Source: Malachius bipustulatus (lineage: Eukaryota > Arthropoda > Insecta > Coleoptera > Melyridae). From it: DNA of 64,000 bases. Shown piece after piece: positions 50,310 to 62,200 of the stretch (its first letter is position 1; each line of letters begins with the position of its first letter). The stretch spans positions 67,824,186 through 67,888,185 of the forward strand of contig OU342630.1 in assembly GCA_910589415.1 (NCBI GenBank). The letters are read 5' to 3'. The notes beneath the pieces were generated by a model, which saw only the letters and a list, made by a program, of their open reading frames with translations, did not search any database and was not told the origin of the DNA. A program made the position numbers and the translations under genes.

Positions 50310-51330
50310 GAGCTATGGGCTTTTAGAGCCGCTTAGCTGTCTGAAAATATCTGTATTGATCTGCGTGGGGAGTGCTTCTTTTCCTGCACCTGCGCAGAGA
50401 GCTCTATGGCACAGATTTAGGCCTGAAAAGTTGTTGCGTAAAGGCTCAGGCTCGAGAAGACTCTTCTTCGAACCAGCGCTACACACCCCCGCTCCAGTTA
50501 CTATAGATGGTTTGGATCCATCGGTGAACCATCTTAAATCTCTTGTTAGGAGCTCATTTCTGTTGTTCTCCCATACATCTCTTCCCGGGAGCAGGAGGGG
50601 TTCATGCTGGTCTCAGGTATTATATGTCCGAGGGCATGCCCGGTAAACTGTGACTTTCTATGTCATCGCAGTAACCTGGCTAGCTCTAAGTTATAAGCCT
50701 TTGGCAAGCTTCTTGCCATCTGCAGGAGTCTATATGTAGTCCATCTGGCCTCTCTCTCCAAATAAATATGGAGAGGAGCTAATTTCCTTAGCCGTCGACG
50801 GTGTGATGTAAATATAGCACCACCTCGAGCACCACAGATTGCCAGATAAGATCGTCTCTGTAGACTAGAGAGCTTTGCTCTGCCCACTACTGACCTAGTA
50901 CTGACTAGACAGCTACTAACCTTTTGATCACCAAGCAGTACTGCCATACGCATTACGCAATCATAGGTCTGACGATCTATAATAAAGCCACAATGTTTGT
51001 ATGGGTACAATTCCCAATGTTTTACCACAGATCCTTTTACACGTCCACAAGGAAACTTTGGATTACGTACTTCCTCCACAAATGGAATCGTTTGTCCATG
51101 AAGAGTTGGTGGCGTTAAACCGTTCACTCTTCTCTTTCTGTAAAATGGTACTATGGCAGTTTTGGAGGGTTCACTGACAAGTCTTCCCTCTCGCACTACT
51201 GTTTAGTACTCTCGAGTACTTTCTGAAGTAACCTAGAAGTGGTCGCCTCAGATCTTCCTTTGAGCAGAATGACTAAGTCATCAGCATATGCCTGGACGTC
51301 GACACTGCAAGTGAGAGAACAGCCAGAAGA
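50310..51330 (-). mobile_element. R1-clade non-LTR retrotransposon fragment (RT and RNase H)
   Basis: On the minus strand the polymerase motif appears as VQAYADDLVILLKG near 51290. It continues with frameshifts to the 177-codon ORF (51196-50663): NGLTPPTLHGQTIPF, AKLSSLQRRSYLAICGARG and LAPLHIYLEREARWTTYRL, all R1-like. An RNase H start (RDLRWFTDGSKPSIVTGAGV) follows near 50560. The 5' part with the endonuclease is absent. Head-to-head with a Jockey-like fragment starting at 51415. Confidence 0.8.
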
Positions 51331-51414
51331 TCATCGACGATGGGACCTGAGCAAAGGGGAGAGGACTCCTACCTGCGAACACCCTCTTGAATGATCCAAT
51401 CGTGAAATTTACCT

Positions 51415-52230
51415 TTATACAGATGCTACCACGATGTATGTTGGATCGGATCTCAGTGATTCGTTGCTGAACACTGTTGGAGTGCAGAGAAGAGCTGAAG
51501 CCTGGTTTGCGGTAAAAGGGTTGCTATTGAACGGAAGCAAATCGCAAAGTTTAGATTTCTCAGTGAAACTAATGTTGCTAGGTTCTTCTCGTCGATCTGG
51601 TTCGGTGATGTTTTTTGGAGTCACTTTAGATTCTGGCTTGTCTGGGAAATTGACGATGTTTGCAAAAAAATTGGCAGAAATGTATTTCTGCTGAGAAACT
51701 TTAGTGATTGTGTCTCTCCTCCAATATTTAGAGAGGCATATTTCTCACTTGTACATAGTCACATTCAATGTGCGCTGTTGATTTGGAGGGCATGCATACA
51801 TATAAAAAATAATCTGAGCTACTACTCCAATAACGGCTTAAATAATCACAACTATAACAATAGAACGAAAGAGATGTTGAGACCATCTTACAAGAGGCTG
51901 ACGAGGTGTCGGAGCGGCCCCAGATTTTGGGCACTACAATTTTTTAATAAAATCCCAGAACAGGGGAAGAATATTTCACTAGATGTTTTCAAATGCAGGG
52001 TAAGGGGTTTACTTAACAAAGGGGCATTCTACTCATTTGATGAAATTGTTGGGGTGCGATTTAAGTAGTCTTAAGTATCAGACTGTGATATTAGATTTTC
52101 GCTTTTATCAGCTTCAATGTTTTTTTTTTGATAATGTTTGTTTATAATGTAGATTTGTTTATTTACGTATTTGACTTGTGTAAGTACTGATGTACATTAG
52201 CATCAATAAAGAATCTAATCTAATCTAATC
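51415..52230 (+). mobile_element. Jockey/CR1-like retrotransposon fragment with ATCTA tail
   Basis: Begins LYTDATTMYVG, where YADD has decayed to YTDA, then FFGVTLDSGLSGKLTMF, and in other frames EAYFSLVHSHIQCALLIW and LNKGAFYSFDEIVGVRF. It ends in AATCTAATCTAATC, a repeat tail typical of some LINEs. It belongs to the same clade as the fragment at 20855-21479. Confidence 0.82.
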
Positions 52231-53156
52231 GTTTTTTGTTTATATAAAAACAGTTGTAAACAATTTAGAGAATTATCAATGGGAAATTTACTTTTTACAA
52301 CTTTTCCTAGACCATTATCTGGTAGAAGAGGAACGATGAAAGGCCTGCTTGATCACCGATATATCACCTGTCCGGTAATTTTCGTGTCATTTGTCCGACG
52401 GTTGTGTACAAATCGGATAAGTTACATGTTTTCGTGATGAAAATAGCAGCATTCCAGCAGATTGGTTGCGTAATTCCTTACAAAACGTTAGGAATTGAGT
52501 TTATCATTGCCAAGAAAAAACGGGCACCATTTTTGGATTTCTGGATATGCATGCAGGCCACGGATTGTTTCTTTAATTTTCGTTACGTTTAAGCTCTTGT
52601 GAAATTTGGCAGCTGAAGGGTTACTTGCAAGATTTTTTCGCTTTCTCTTCAGTTATCAGTGATAACTATTTTGTCTCGGATTGTCTTCCGATCTCACCGG
52701 ACATACAAAATGGCTTTCAGCAAATTCCCTTATTGCCAGATTTACCTTGTCTTTATTTAGCAATTTTTAATTTGAAATCTCGTACAAGCGAATCTAATTA
52801 TTATTTCGGCGATATTCTCAAGTTACATAGAATAATAACAAGGACATTTCTGGAGCTAATTTCTGATCTCGTCAAGTTTTCAAACTTTCATTTTTTTGTT
52901 GCGAAATTTCCATTTTTCCGCTTAGAAACTCCTGGCTGTCCTTGATTATTGCTTCAAGGCAAAAGATTTCGACGAACCCAGTTCAACGATTAATTGAAGT
53001 GGAGTGAGTCTTACGTCTTTCTTATAACAAGACGAGAGTTTTTTTACTTATTATATTTAGAACAAATGGCCGCATCAACCACTTGGGTTATTAACGGGCT
53101 AAATTACAGTATTTACAATGCCTATTTCAAAATTGGAAATTATTGAAATATATTGA

Positions 53157-54470
53157 TCAAATTCTCTTGATTAGGTCCGAGTTCTTCAGAAAGGCGAGGT
53201 TGCGAGGGTTGCAGTTGTCTCCAAGGATTTCAGCCAGGGTGCCGTTGATGTTGTGTTTTAGTCTTAACTCCTGGTAACTGGCGCATTCTGTGAATATGTG
53301 CTTAATGCTCATCGACGAGTTGCAGTTCTGACAGACGGGTGCTCTTTCATGTGTCATGAAATGTTCATGGGTTAAGACCAATTATTATGCGTGTTAGGAT
53401 TCTTTGTTGTCTCGGATCTTCAGGTAAAGTTAATTTTTGTCTGGGAGATGACTTTATTTCTCTAAGCTTAGAGGTACTACTCTGCCCTACTTTCACTACT
53501 TTCCCAATGGTACATAATTCTCCGCTTGAAATAGTTTCGTAGATCCTTTGTAGTTATTTCTGTCATGACCTGGTAGTCTTGGTGTTCGTTTGCCTCGTAT
53601 GCTGCTCTGTCAGCCGCTTCTGAAGTTCGGGGGGGGCGGGGGGGGGGGGGTTGTTCTTGTAAAGGAGCAGGTGGGCTGGAGGGTTCGGTAATGTCTGCTG
53701 TATAGTTGAAGTCGAAGAGCTTGTGGTTAGAAGAGGCCTCTTGGTTCCGGTTGATGCTTGGTCAGTAACATCGTATGTGGTTTCGGGTTGTAGTGTTTGG
53801 TTTGGGCAGTTGCTTGCTATGTGCCCCTTTTCTTTGCAAAGGAAGCACTGTAGTTCGTCGAATTAGAGAAATATTCTGTAAGATGTTTGATCAAATTTAA
53901 TTACTATAGAGTCGGGAATCTTTGGTTGATTTCCATCGCTGGGAAATATGTAAACCTGCCGGTAAAAACTCATTATGTGACCGAATTCATTTCCAGATAT
54001 TCCTGCACGGAGAAATGTGATTGGAGAAACAGCGTTGACATTTAGTGGCACACGTTCGATAGGATTAGACGTTTAGATGGAGTTATCAGCCCGTCGGCGA
54101 GCAGTTTATCTACTGCTTCAGTTGAAGATAGTTACACATACATACGCGGTTATTGGATATTCTGGAGGCAAATCGAATGTTTTTTGGGTCGGTTAGTGTC
54201 GCTAGTGATTTAATTTAATATGCTAATTTGATGTCGTTCAGGGTACTAATGATGATGGCTTGTTCTTTACTTGGGAAGTGAGTTGTTGGAGTTGATCTCG
54301 CTGCGTTTACATAAGATCGGCTTAGATTGTCGCTAGCTGTTGGTAGAGAGAAATGTACTGAAGATCGTGTGTGGACTGTATTGGGATCATTTTTGGAGTA
54401 CCACTGTAGTCAGAAGTATAGGTACTCGGGTTGTTTAGACTCATTTTGTACGCTAATAAAGTGTAAGCTT
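53157..54470 (-). mobile_element. I-type LINE remnant: ORF1 zinc knuckle and ORF2 C-terminus
   Basis: From the right, minus-strand ORF1 reads VSPITFLRAGISGNEFGHIM, SFYRQVYIF, then the CCHC knuckle LQCFLCKEKGHIASNCPN near 53830. Directly after come KLTLPEDPRQQRILTRIIIG and HEHFMTHERAPVCQNC, SMSIKHIFTECASYQELR, the Cys/His end of ORF2. The whole endonuclease and reverse transcriptase between them is missing. A G homopolymer run lies at about 53630-53651. Confidence 0.78.
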
Positions 54471-55640
54471 TGATGAAATAGAATTGTTAAATGACGGAGG
54501 AATACCTGTGCTTGGTCTATATCGATTATGAGAAGCAATCGGTAAGTTTACTTTTGGTTGTCACTTTAAGCACGCACTGCGGATTAATGTCAGGCATGTC
54601 TTGTTATCTTGCTGCTTACAAACATCTTTAGTCGGATCATCATTTGAGAGTTTATAAGGTTTTATTGGTATCGAAATTTTCTCTTATATAATATTTTCTC
54701 ATTTTCTGTTCCTCAAAGCGAGGCGATTTTATTACCTATAAGCGAGTTGCCTTAGATCTTATAAAGAGCGCGTTAAAAGGATAATGAAGTTTTGGGAGTT
54801 GTTTAGCTGACTCAGAAGTAACAAAAAAGTTTTCAAACAGGAGTCTCCAAATAATTTGTTTACTTTCGTAAATATTCGTAGAAGTTTTTACCGGTTTTGT
54901 GCAGCAATACTAATATATTCGAAACAACTACATACTATGAGAATTTGTCATTATTTGCGGACCCAGATACATGTTATTATTATTATTATTTTGCTATGCC
55001 TAACAGGAATTTGCATTTTTTAAATATGACTTCGGGCTAATTGAACTAAGTATGTAAGACACGAGTACCGTCAGAGCTTGCAGAAAAAACTAATAAATAT
55101 CTGTACCTATTCAAAGTTCCTCATATCGCATTATCCCCTTTCTCTTGCATTACAAACTGCTTAAAGCTTCAAAGGACATGCAAGTTACTGGGATTTAAGG
55201 AAGGTCAAACCGAAGCTCAAAGAGAAACCCTGTCCTTTTTTAGATCCTTTCATGGACTAAAAAGATTACGTGTCTTTCATTCTAGCTCTTTTATATGACA
55301 TAACTTCTTCTCTAACCGCCTTAAAAGTTAGATAGAAGTATTTGAGAAACTAGATCACTTTAAAATGTACGATTTCAAGTTGGATTTCATTAGAAGACGA
55401 TGATGCGGGATTTGACTATTTTTTTCAATAATGAAGCGCGACAAATAATTTTTTTCACGACAAAACGAGTGTGCAATGTATTAAAAAAAGGAATGTGTTG
55501 TTAACTGTATGTAAGTGGGTAAGGCATTAAATCACCGGAATCTCCGTGGGGTGTATGACATGCTACCATCTAAAGGATGAAAGCGATGATGAAAGTCGTA
55601 CCAAATATAATTTATTAAGTTAAAAGGTGACAAAAGTATC
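54471..55640. other. CaMKII intron 1, no recognised features
   Basis: AT-rich; possibly more of the LINE 5' region at its left edge. No gene recognised. Confidence 0.3.
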
Positions 55641-55647
55641 CGTTAAA

Positions 55648-56515
55648 GTGACTGTATTTATCATTGGTGACAATAGGGTGTCATTTTTTCCGCTATGTTG
55701 CAACGGACGTCCAATTAAGTTTGGTTTTAAGACTGTATTGTTAATGTAAGTAATTAATAGTTATTGAGTTGAATCTTGAAATTAATTTTTGTGTAAGTCC
55801 TCTTTTAAATCATAAATCAAAAATATAATAATTGAAGAACTGAGCCTTCAGTTTGAGTAACTACTTCAGTGGGTTGATGTTTGGGTTCCATTGGATCAAG
55901 GGTCTCAAAAAGATCTGATAATTTGAGCCTTGGTTTTGGAGATTTGGACCAAACGCTCCTGAATTGGAACGGGGTGAGAGAGGTATGGAGGAAATTTGAG
56001 TTCGAAGCTCACAGTTTTGTGACTGTATGACGAAAATTATAAAGTGAGGAAATTCATCGCTTAAAGAGGAAGCCCTACAATATCGCATATTGGAAAACTC
56101 GCATGGACGGTTCTGAGAGCCCAAAATTTTGTTGCCATCTAGAGGTTGAAAATCTCACCAAGTAATGAAGTTAACGTTTTTATGAAGTTAAAGGTGGCAC
56201 AAGGCTCAATTGAGTTGAGACCAATTGAGTTTTGTTTTAAAAATTATGTTGTTAATGTAATGTAAATGTAAAAGCCTTTAATTTTAATCTCGACTTAACC
56301 ACTTACGCCGGTTGGTGCATGTTTGGTCTCATTTGATCAAGGGTCTCAATTCTATGTCACAATAATTGGAGCCTTTGATTTAGATGGCATTGCATTTGGA
56401 GTCCTGTGTGACGGAAATTATAAAGTGAAGAAATGCATTACATAAAGAGGAAGCATCACAAGGTCCCATCCAGGAAAGCTCGCATGGATGATCCTGAGAG
56501 GCCAAATTTTTGATC
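55648..56515. repeat. Diverged tandem repeat, about 500-base unit
   Basis: The unit at about 55715-56150 (GGATCAAGGGTCTCAA, AAAGAGGAAGC, CTCGCATGGA) recurs at about 56215-56515 in the same order. The first part also resembles 22063-22165. Confidence 0.6.
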
Positions 56516-57011
56516 TCAGAAGTAGGTACTAAATTTACGTAAAAAATGGCACCTTTGGTCGCTCAGCAAATATGACCGATTTGGCAACGCGACTATTATT
56601 AGCGCTCCTCCCACTTGAAGTGTTAACGTCGGGGGTGGAAATAGCTTAAGCGACTATTGTCAACACCTCCTAGAAACAAGGCCTGAAAGCAGATTCAAAA
56701 TGGCCGCCACATTAGGCTAGCACTGCTAGCAGGTTACGGTTGTCATCTGCTTGTTATTGAATTAATTATAATAATATTTTAATTTAATACTGCTCAAGAT
56801 GAAATATTCAGAAAAATGTTTTAATGTAATAATTATTAATTATAATTTGTTGGTTTAGTCATATTATTATAAGATTCCTAAAAATAAATCAATAATGGAA
56901 ATAAGAAATAATAAGAAAGGTAGGTAGGTAACCTATAACACTTACATTATGGATCAGCAGTTTTGGGTCTTGGGACTCTTGGGTATCATTTGGATGGTAT
57001 CACACAAATTA

Positions 57012-57181
57012 TTATTCTTGGAATATGTCTGTTTGTCTTCTTCCAACCCCCTGGCACTGCTTTCGATTGCAGACTCGAGCAATCTGTTTTCCAATTTCTG
57101 GCGTTTTCTTACAGGTTACAGGAGAGGATCTTTTCAAGGGAACACTTTGCTTGGAAGTTGACCAGGAAATGGGAGTTACAT
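57012..57181 (-). CDS. THAP gene exon 3 (terminal)
   Basis: Acceptor TCATTTCCAG; starts with the phase-2 remainder and VTPISWSTSKQSVPLKR, ends DIFQE followed by TAA TAA. Less certain than exons 1 and 2. Confidence 0.6.
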
Positions 57182-57652
57182 CTGGAAATGATTGAGGAGT
57201 AAGGGAAATCCTAGCAATAAAGCAGGGGATGATTTAATTTAGTTTTTCATTTTAAGAGGTTAGTAAGTGGACAAAATTTGTTGATAAGTGTCAAGGTATT
57301 TTAAGAACTTACCATTTTTTAAATAAGGTCGTTCTAAATTAGAGACCATCAACTGTACTGTTTCTTCACTAAAAACTTCCACTGTTCTTTTGATATCATT
57401 ATCATGAAAGTGTAGTTCACATATACCTAAACAATGAGACCAAAATAATCAACACTATACCTAATAATAAATTATTTGAAGCTAGATGTAATAAATACCA
57501 CGTACTCCATAGTTCTTAAGATCCTTAATCTTCAAGAGATCGTTTCTTCCCAGTCGACGCAACCATAAATTCTTCTTAATTTCGTCTTTTGGAAAAGAAA
57601 ATACGGTCTTTTTCTTGCCTGGGCAGTTGGTGACACAGCACTTGAAAGGCAT
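57012..57652 (-). CDS. THAP-domain DNA-binding protein, three exons, about 145 residues
   Basis: Exons 57652-57499, 57426-57313 and 57181-57012 join in frame (154+114+170 nt) at GT/AG borders. The protein starts MPFKCCVTNCPGKKKTVFSF. THAP zinc ligands are the Cys pair in CCVTNC and C/H in ICELHF, with the conserved VFSFP, a Trp in NLWLRRLGR and a Pro-containing LKNDVTPIS near residue 90-100, where other THAP domains have AVPTIF. THAP domains bind DNA and occur in P-element transposase and in host regulators. The remaining 50 residues are basic (CKKTPEIGKQIARVCNRKQC) and no transposase core follows. The gene sits inside 31-bp inverted repeats, so it is probably mobile-element derived. The first two exons are strongly supported; exon 3 rests on frame and the AVPTIF-like match. 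Confidence 0.78.
57313..57426 (-). CDS. THAP gene exon 2
   Basis: Acceptor ATTGTTTAG, donor GTAAGT. Encodes ICELHFHDNDIKRTVEVF to RPYLKN, supplying the second half of the zinc site (Cys and His). Confidence 0.75.
57499..57652 (-). CDS. THAP gene exon 1
   Basis: ATG at 57652, 51 codons plus one base, donor GTATTT. Contains CCVTNC and VFSFPKDEIKKNLWLRRLGR. Confidence 0.78.
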
Positions 57653-57897
57653 TTTAAACACTGTGAGTTTATGTCAGAGCACTAAAACTCAAGTTCACGG
57701 ACAATTACAACGTCTCAAAGTAATTATTAGCGTAAAATCACAATCTTGAAACATAAATTATATAATTTAAATTCAAATTTTAATTAGCCAGACCGCATAC
57801 GCATGCCTCTGTAGGTAGGAGCAAAGTAACCTAATGATGCCGCCATCTTGACAGATGTGTCATTTAGCTTTCAGGCCTTGTTTTTAGGAGGTGTTGA

Positions 57898-60230
57898 TAT
57901 TGTCATCGCTGTGATAAATAAAGTCACTGTCAATCTCATTAAAAACATGGGTAAAAAAGAAAGGTTTATTTCTTCGTAAGACTTTCGACCACTAGGTAGC
58001 AGTATGCTATACAACCCACGGAAACTTGACGATTTAAGATCTTATAAAAGTCTTCAATAATTTTTCTTTGTTGGCCCATTCCTCTCCTCGTGTATTTTCG
58101 GTTGATATAATGGCAGACTGATGAGCTTTAAAAAAAGCTTTTTTCTCTCGATGTTTCTGTCTTCACGATACCGTCTCAAATTGTGTCGTTTAGAGATTGT
58201 TTTTAGATCGAAAAAACGTACCAATTCTTATCCCAAGTTGTCTGCTTTAAAATAATTGATTTTTTGAACTTATTTCAAATAAATTTTGAAATGAATTGAA
58301 AGATTCGCTTTGCCAGGTACAGTTTGGTGGAGGTTATCAGGCTAGGTGAGGGCAGGATGTAAAAACGCTTCTTGGTGTAAATATTTCTGCTGAAAATTAC
58401 AATAATTGATTTACAATGATTGATTGAAGAGTGGAAAAGTGCCAAAATTTATGATTATCAGTAATTCCACCCTTCAATAATAATTTATTAGTCTCAGACT
58501 TTTCAAGTCATGCTTTTCTCATCCCCTCCACATAACATTACTAAAAATAAAAACCCAGCGGTAATTTTAGGAAAGGTAATTTAGAGGTGGTATGAGTTTT
58601 GTTGATGACGAGAGTAAAAGTTTTGATGTCATGGAATTATTGATCTCAATATTTTAAATAGTGTGAAATTAAACTTCGTTATGCCAAATCGAACGTTCCG
58701 ATAGTTATGCATGTCTGCATTTCCATTTTTCATTTACTTAATTGACCTAAATTGTCCAATTAAGTGAGATCGATAGCTGATAGCTTATATACAACAAAAT
58801 TTTTGAAGCGCTGACGATTTTGATAAATTATACAGAAGCCTGAATTGATAATCGCTCGAATGGTTTAGGAGAGCTGATTTTCCGGATTATGATTAAATAC
58901 TTTTTAAGTATGCGCACTAAGTATCGATGTCACTTGGGAGGTATATTTATTCATTGCTTTTTTGTAAGCTTCCAGGACAGCTTTCACATTTCACATGTAC
59001 CTAATAACGTATGTACGGTGTCCTGGAACCTGGAAATAAATTATGAGTGTCACAATTTGTTCAGGACATGTAATAGTACTGCCATTTGAACATGCTAAAA
59101 GTGTAAAGGAACTTGTTGTGAAGTTTTCCTCAATGGAACATAAAAGCTTCATTGCTCTTGAGACCAGGCTCGTTTATTTATTTATTGGAATTTACGTTTG
59201 GCTTGATAGCTGTAAGATAAAGGAAATGGCTGAGACATTTCCTTGTAAGTAAAAAGAGAAAATTACTTGATTATAAGTACTCTTTCATGCATTAATAACT
59301 TACCTACCTACTTTATTATTTATCTCTTTGTGTTTTTGTATCACTGCATTTCCCCTGCGTAGGTAGGGAACTTCTATTTTCCCATCTTAATTAGAATTTT
59401 AAAGCAATTGTTGAGATCTTTTCCTTTGATAATTTCGTTGTGCAGTAGAAGCCAAACTCTCGGAAAGAAAATGCGGAAAGGTTTCCGTGTTAACAACGCG
59501 TTTAATAATTTCTCAATTACATGCTCCATACCTACTACTAACAACTGTAAAATACGAGTTGCAGCTGCAAATATTATTACAGTAATCCACTATGTACGCC
59601 CACTAGGTGACACTATTTATTACTAGTTGACGAGATTTAGATATCATCATAAACATATTGTGTAATAATAGATTTCGCATATTTTATAGTCTTGTTTAAT
59701 GTTTGTTTGTTGTGTCTGTCTTATGTGTGCAAATTTATATTTCATTAAAAAACAAGACTAAATTACTTAATGTATATTATGTTTCTAAATTTATAAGAGA
59801 ATCTTAGCAAATCTCCCAAACTATAAAAATAGATAATAATTCGGTTAGTTACCTATACACGTATCGAGCCAGCTACAAGGACTGATGAAAGATCAATTCA
59901 TTTCAAATTGAATTAAGAGCCTCCAAAGATTGTGAGACATTGAATAAGGATGTTGCGAAAATAATGTAAAAGCTTTTGGCTTACTGGAAACTGGAATTTA
60001 CTGGGGGTCTTGGAGTCTAGTCCTATAGAGATTTGAGTTTCTAAGAAGGGAGAACTACCTCAAGATACGTAGACCATCCGAATTTTTCTATATATGCCCA
60101 CATTTACTCGAAGGATTCTTCACAATTTCTGGTTACTGCGGAAGCCGCAATCTATAATAGGGCTCTTTCCGTAAGAACCATCTAGCAGAATCTGGGGATA
60201 GTTTTCTAAAAGGAGGGGTATTGTAAGATT
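57898..60230. other. CaMKII intron 1, featureless part
   Basis: AT-rich. Several ORFs of 60-75 codons have no motif and are probably chance. No repeats recognised beyond short tracts. Confidence 0.35.
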
Positions 60231-60262
60231 TTATAATCCTACAACACTACTCCTAACCTAGT

Positions 60263-61274
60263 TCTATACCTTTTCAATGTCAAATTCAGAAAAAAATACC
60301 TCTATTTCAGAAAAAGTAAATTCAAATTCAGAAAAAGTAAAATCAAATACAGAAAAGGTAACTTCAATTCCAGAAAGGTAAAATCAAATTCAGAATAGGT
60401 AAAAGAAATTTCAGAAAATTAGACTTAAAGGTCTCCCTGTGAATAAATTATCTTTTGTAAATAAAAAACGTTATTGTTATTCTTTTGTAAATGCATTTAT
60501 TATAATATAGGTGCATAATACGCTTTTTATTTTTAAATTTTGATAATTTTTTTCGGTGTGATGTATGGTTATTATTTACTATGATATTAGCTGTTTTGTA
60601 GGGCACCCCACAAAGGAATCCTGGTGCATGGGCGCAAGACCTCTGATGGAGCTCAAGATCGTGGGTTCGATCATCAAACATCCCACTATTTTTGAGATTA
60701 ATTTTCGAATGTTTATGAAAAATATAATATGTAATCGATTGGGGGTGGTGGCCAGTGGGACTGCTGAGACAGAAAGGGCCTTGATGATGTAGCCGTTTTG
60801 AATGCATAACACCTTCTTCCCATACTATCACCATTTGTTCTGTTTCAACTTGACTTGATTCAATATGCGTTCATAAATTATTTCATTACCTTCAAACTTT
60901 CCCTACGTCTTACTGCATTGTTAATATTTCGATTCGTCATCACTCCATGATCCTTGTAATAATTTTTATTAAAAGCTTACGAAAATTGTACCCACTTTTA
61001 TGCAATTAACATAAAGTTTAAACACTTTAAATAATACGAAATGATGCAAAACATTTATCTACGCTAATATTTCTCTAAAGGGTAATATACCTACGCTTTA
61101 AAAAATTAGTACTTTTTCCTAAATTGGAATTACTTATTCTCAAATTGTTTTTACTTTTTCTGAATCTGAATTAACTATTCTGAAATAGAAGTCCCTTTTA
61201 CTGAATTTGATTTTACTTTTTCTGAAATAGCTGTTACTTTTTCTGAAATTGACGTTGAAAAGGTATAGTGTCGT
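60263..61274. mobile_element. DNA element with tandem subterminal TTTCAGAAAAAGTAA repeats
   Basis: Both ends start TATACCTTTTCAA(T/C)GTCAA and are inverted. Inside each end (60278-60420, 61106-61264) AATTCAGAAAAAGTAA-like units of about 18 bases recur six to eight times, oriented inward. The middle (60560-60835) has no recognisable gene. It is inserted in the mariner remnant next to it. Confidence 0.72.
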
Positions 61275-61990
61275 GAATAAAGGTGACAAATAGTCTTAAT
61301 CTCAGGAATCATCTCAAATCTTCTTCCCTTCAAGGGTCTTTTGAGTTTGGGAAACAAGAAAAAGTCACAAGAAGCAAGGTTAGGTGAGTAGCGGTGGTGG
61401 GAAAGAACAGTGATTGCGTGTTTGACCAAAAACTCGAGAGTTCTGAGGGGGCAGAATGGGATAGAGCGTTGTCATCGTGGAAAAAACAGTCGCCACTCCT
61501 TCACATTTCTGACCTTTGGAGGTGTGGTGAAAAACACCTTTAGCATGAAAAAAAATTTGCATCTTCATGACATTGGATTGAACTTGGCGAGCTTTTTTTG
61601 GATCTGGGGGACGTTTCACCCACCCACTGGGAAGACGGGGCCTGCATTTCAATGTCAGTATCGTAAACCCATGATTCATCACCTGGTACAATCCTTGACA
61701 TTGACAAGAAGTTTTCATTTTCTGAACAATCAGGCAGTTCAGGCAGTGCGTCTTCAATTTTTCGGTCAAAATTTCTTGATAAGACCCAACTGATCTCACA
61801 ATCCTTAACAAGCTCCCTGATTTGTCCGCAGTAGCGTGTTGATTTTATCGATGTGGGGGTCGTCTGTTAAGGTGGAAGGACGTCCAAGATGCTCATCGTC
61901 TTAAATCGACTGTTGACAACCCTTCATGTGTCACTTGAAAAATGCCTACTCTTCATAGCAACATCACCGTAAACCATGTTGAGTATAGTA
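61275..61990 (-). pseudogene. Mariner-family transposase remnant, frameshifted
   Basis: Minus-strand frames with several shifts read DEHLGRPSTLTDDPHIDKIN, then PGDESWVYDTDIEMQ (first catalytic Asp), SSQWVGETSPRSKK, then HDDNALSH (second Asp) and HRYSPNLASCDFFLFPKLKR (third Asp in SCDFF), LKGRRF. That is the DD34D mariner pattern. The C-terminal remainder is cut by the element at 60263-61274. No functional frame remains. Confidence 0.85.
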
Positions 61991-62200
61991 ATGCTTTATA
62001 GTCGCTGAATTTACAAGTTTAACACAAAATTTTGGAGCAAGGCTCCCTTAGCTACAAAAAAAATCGCCCATAGGGACGCCACAATAATGCTCCAATTTTA
62101 GGTCCCGGTAATAAAGTTGCGAAGTTTTGTAAAATGGTATTTTCTAAAAAAAATTAATTTACTTAAATTAGATTTAATTCAAATACCTGAAATGTGTGAC

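Larger units (their letters stand above)
56660..57897 (-). mobile_element. TIR-bounded unit carrying a THAP-domain gene
   Basis: The left end TCAACACCTCCTAGAAACAA and following 11 bases (56660-56690) is matched by the inverse at 57867-57897 with one mismatch: 31-bp terminal inverted repeats. Weaker inverted similarity continues inward (ATGGCCGCCACATTAGG). TATTG flanks both ends directly; an 8-bp duplication, expected for P elements, is not evident. The only gene inside is the THAP gene, with no transposase catalytic domain. A P-superfamily deletion derivative is the best guess. Confidence 0.65.

Noticed and set aside
50308..50646. 112-codon plus-strand ORF
   Set aside because: Antisense to the RNase H part of the R1-like fragment, which reads WFTDGSK on the minus strand.
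53630..53651. G homopolymer run as a G-quadruplex switch
   Set aside because: A single run beside a decayed LINE; such tracts are often slippage or sequencing error, and no gene is linked to it.
60640..60775. tRNA-like B-box (GGGTTCGATCATC) and A-box-like (TGGCCAGTGG) words
   Set aside because: The order is reversed for a Pol III promoter and no cloverleaf can be folded; treated as chance within a transposon.
61410..61793. 127-codon plus-strand ORF
   Set aside because: It is the antisense shadow of the mariner remnant.
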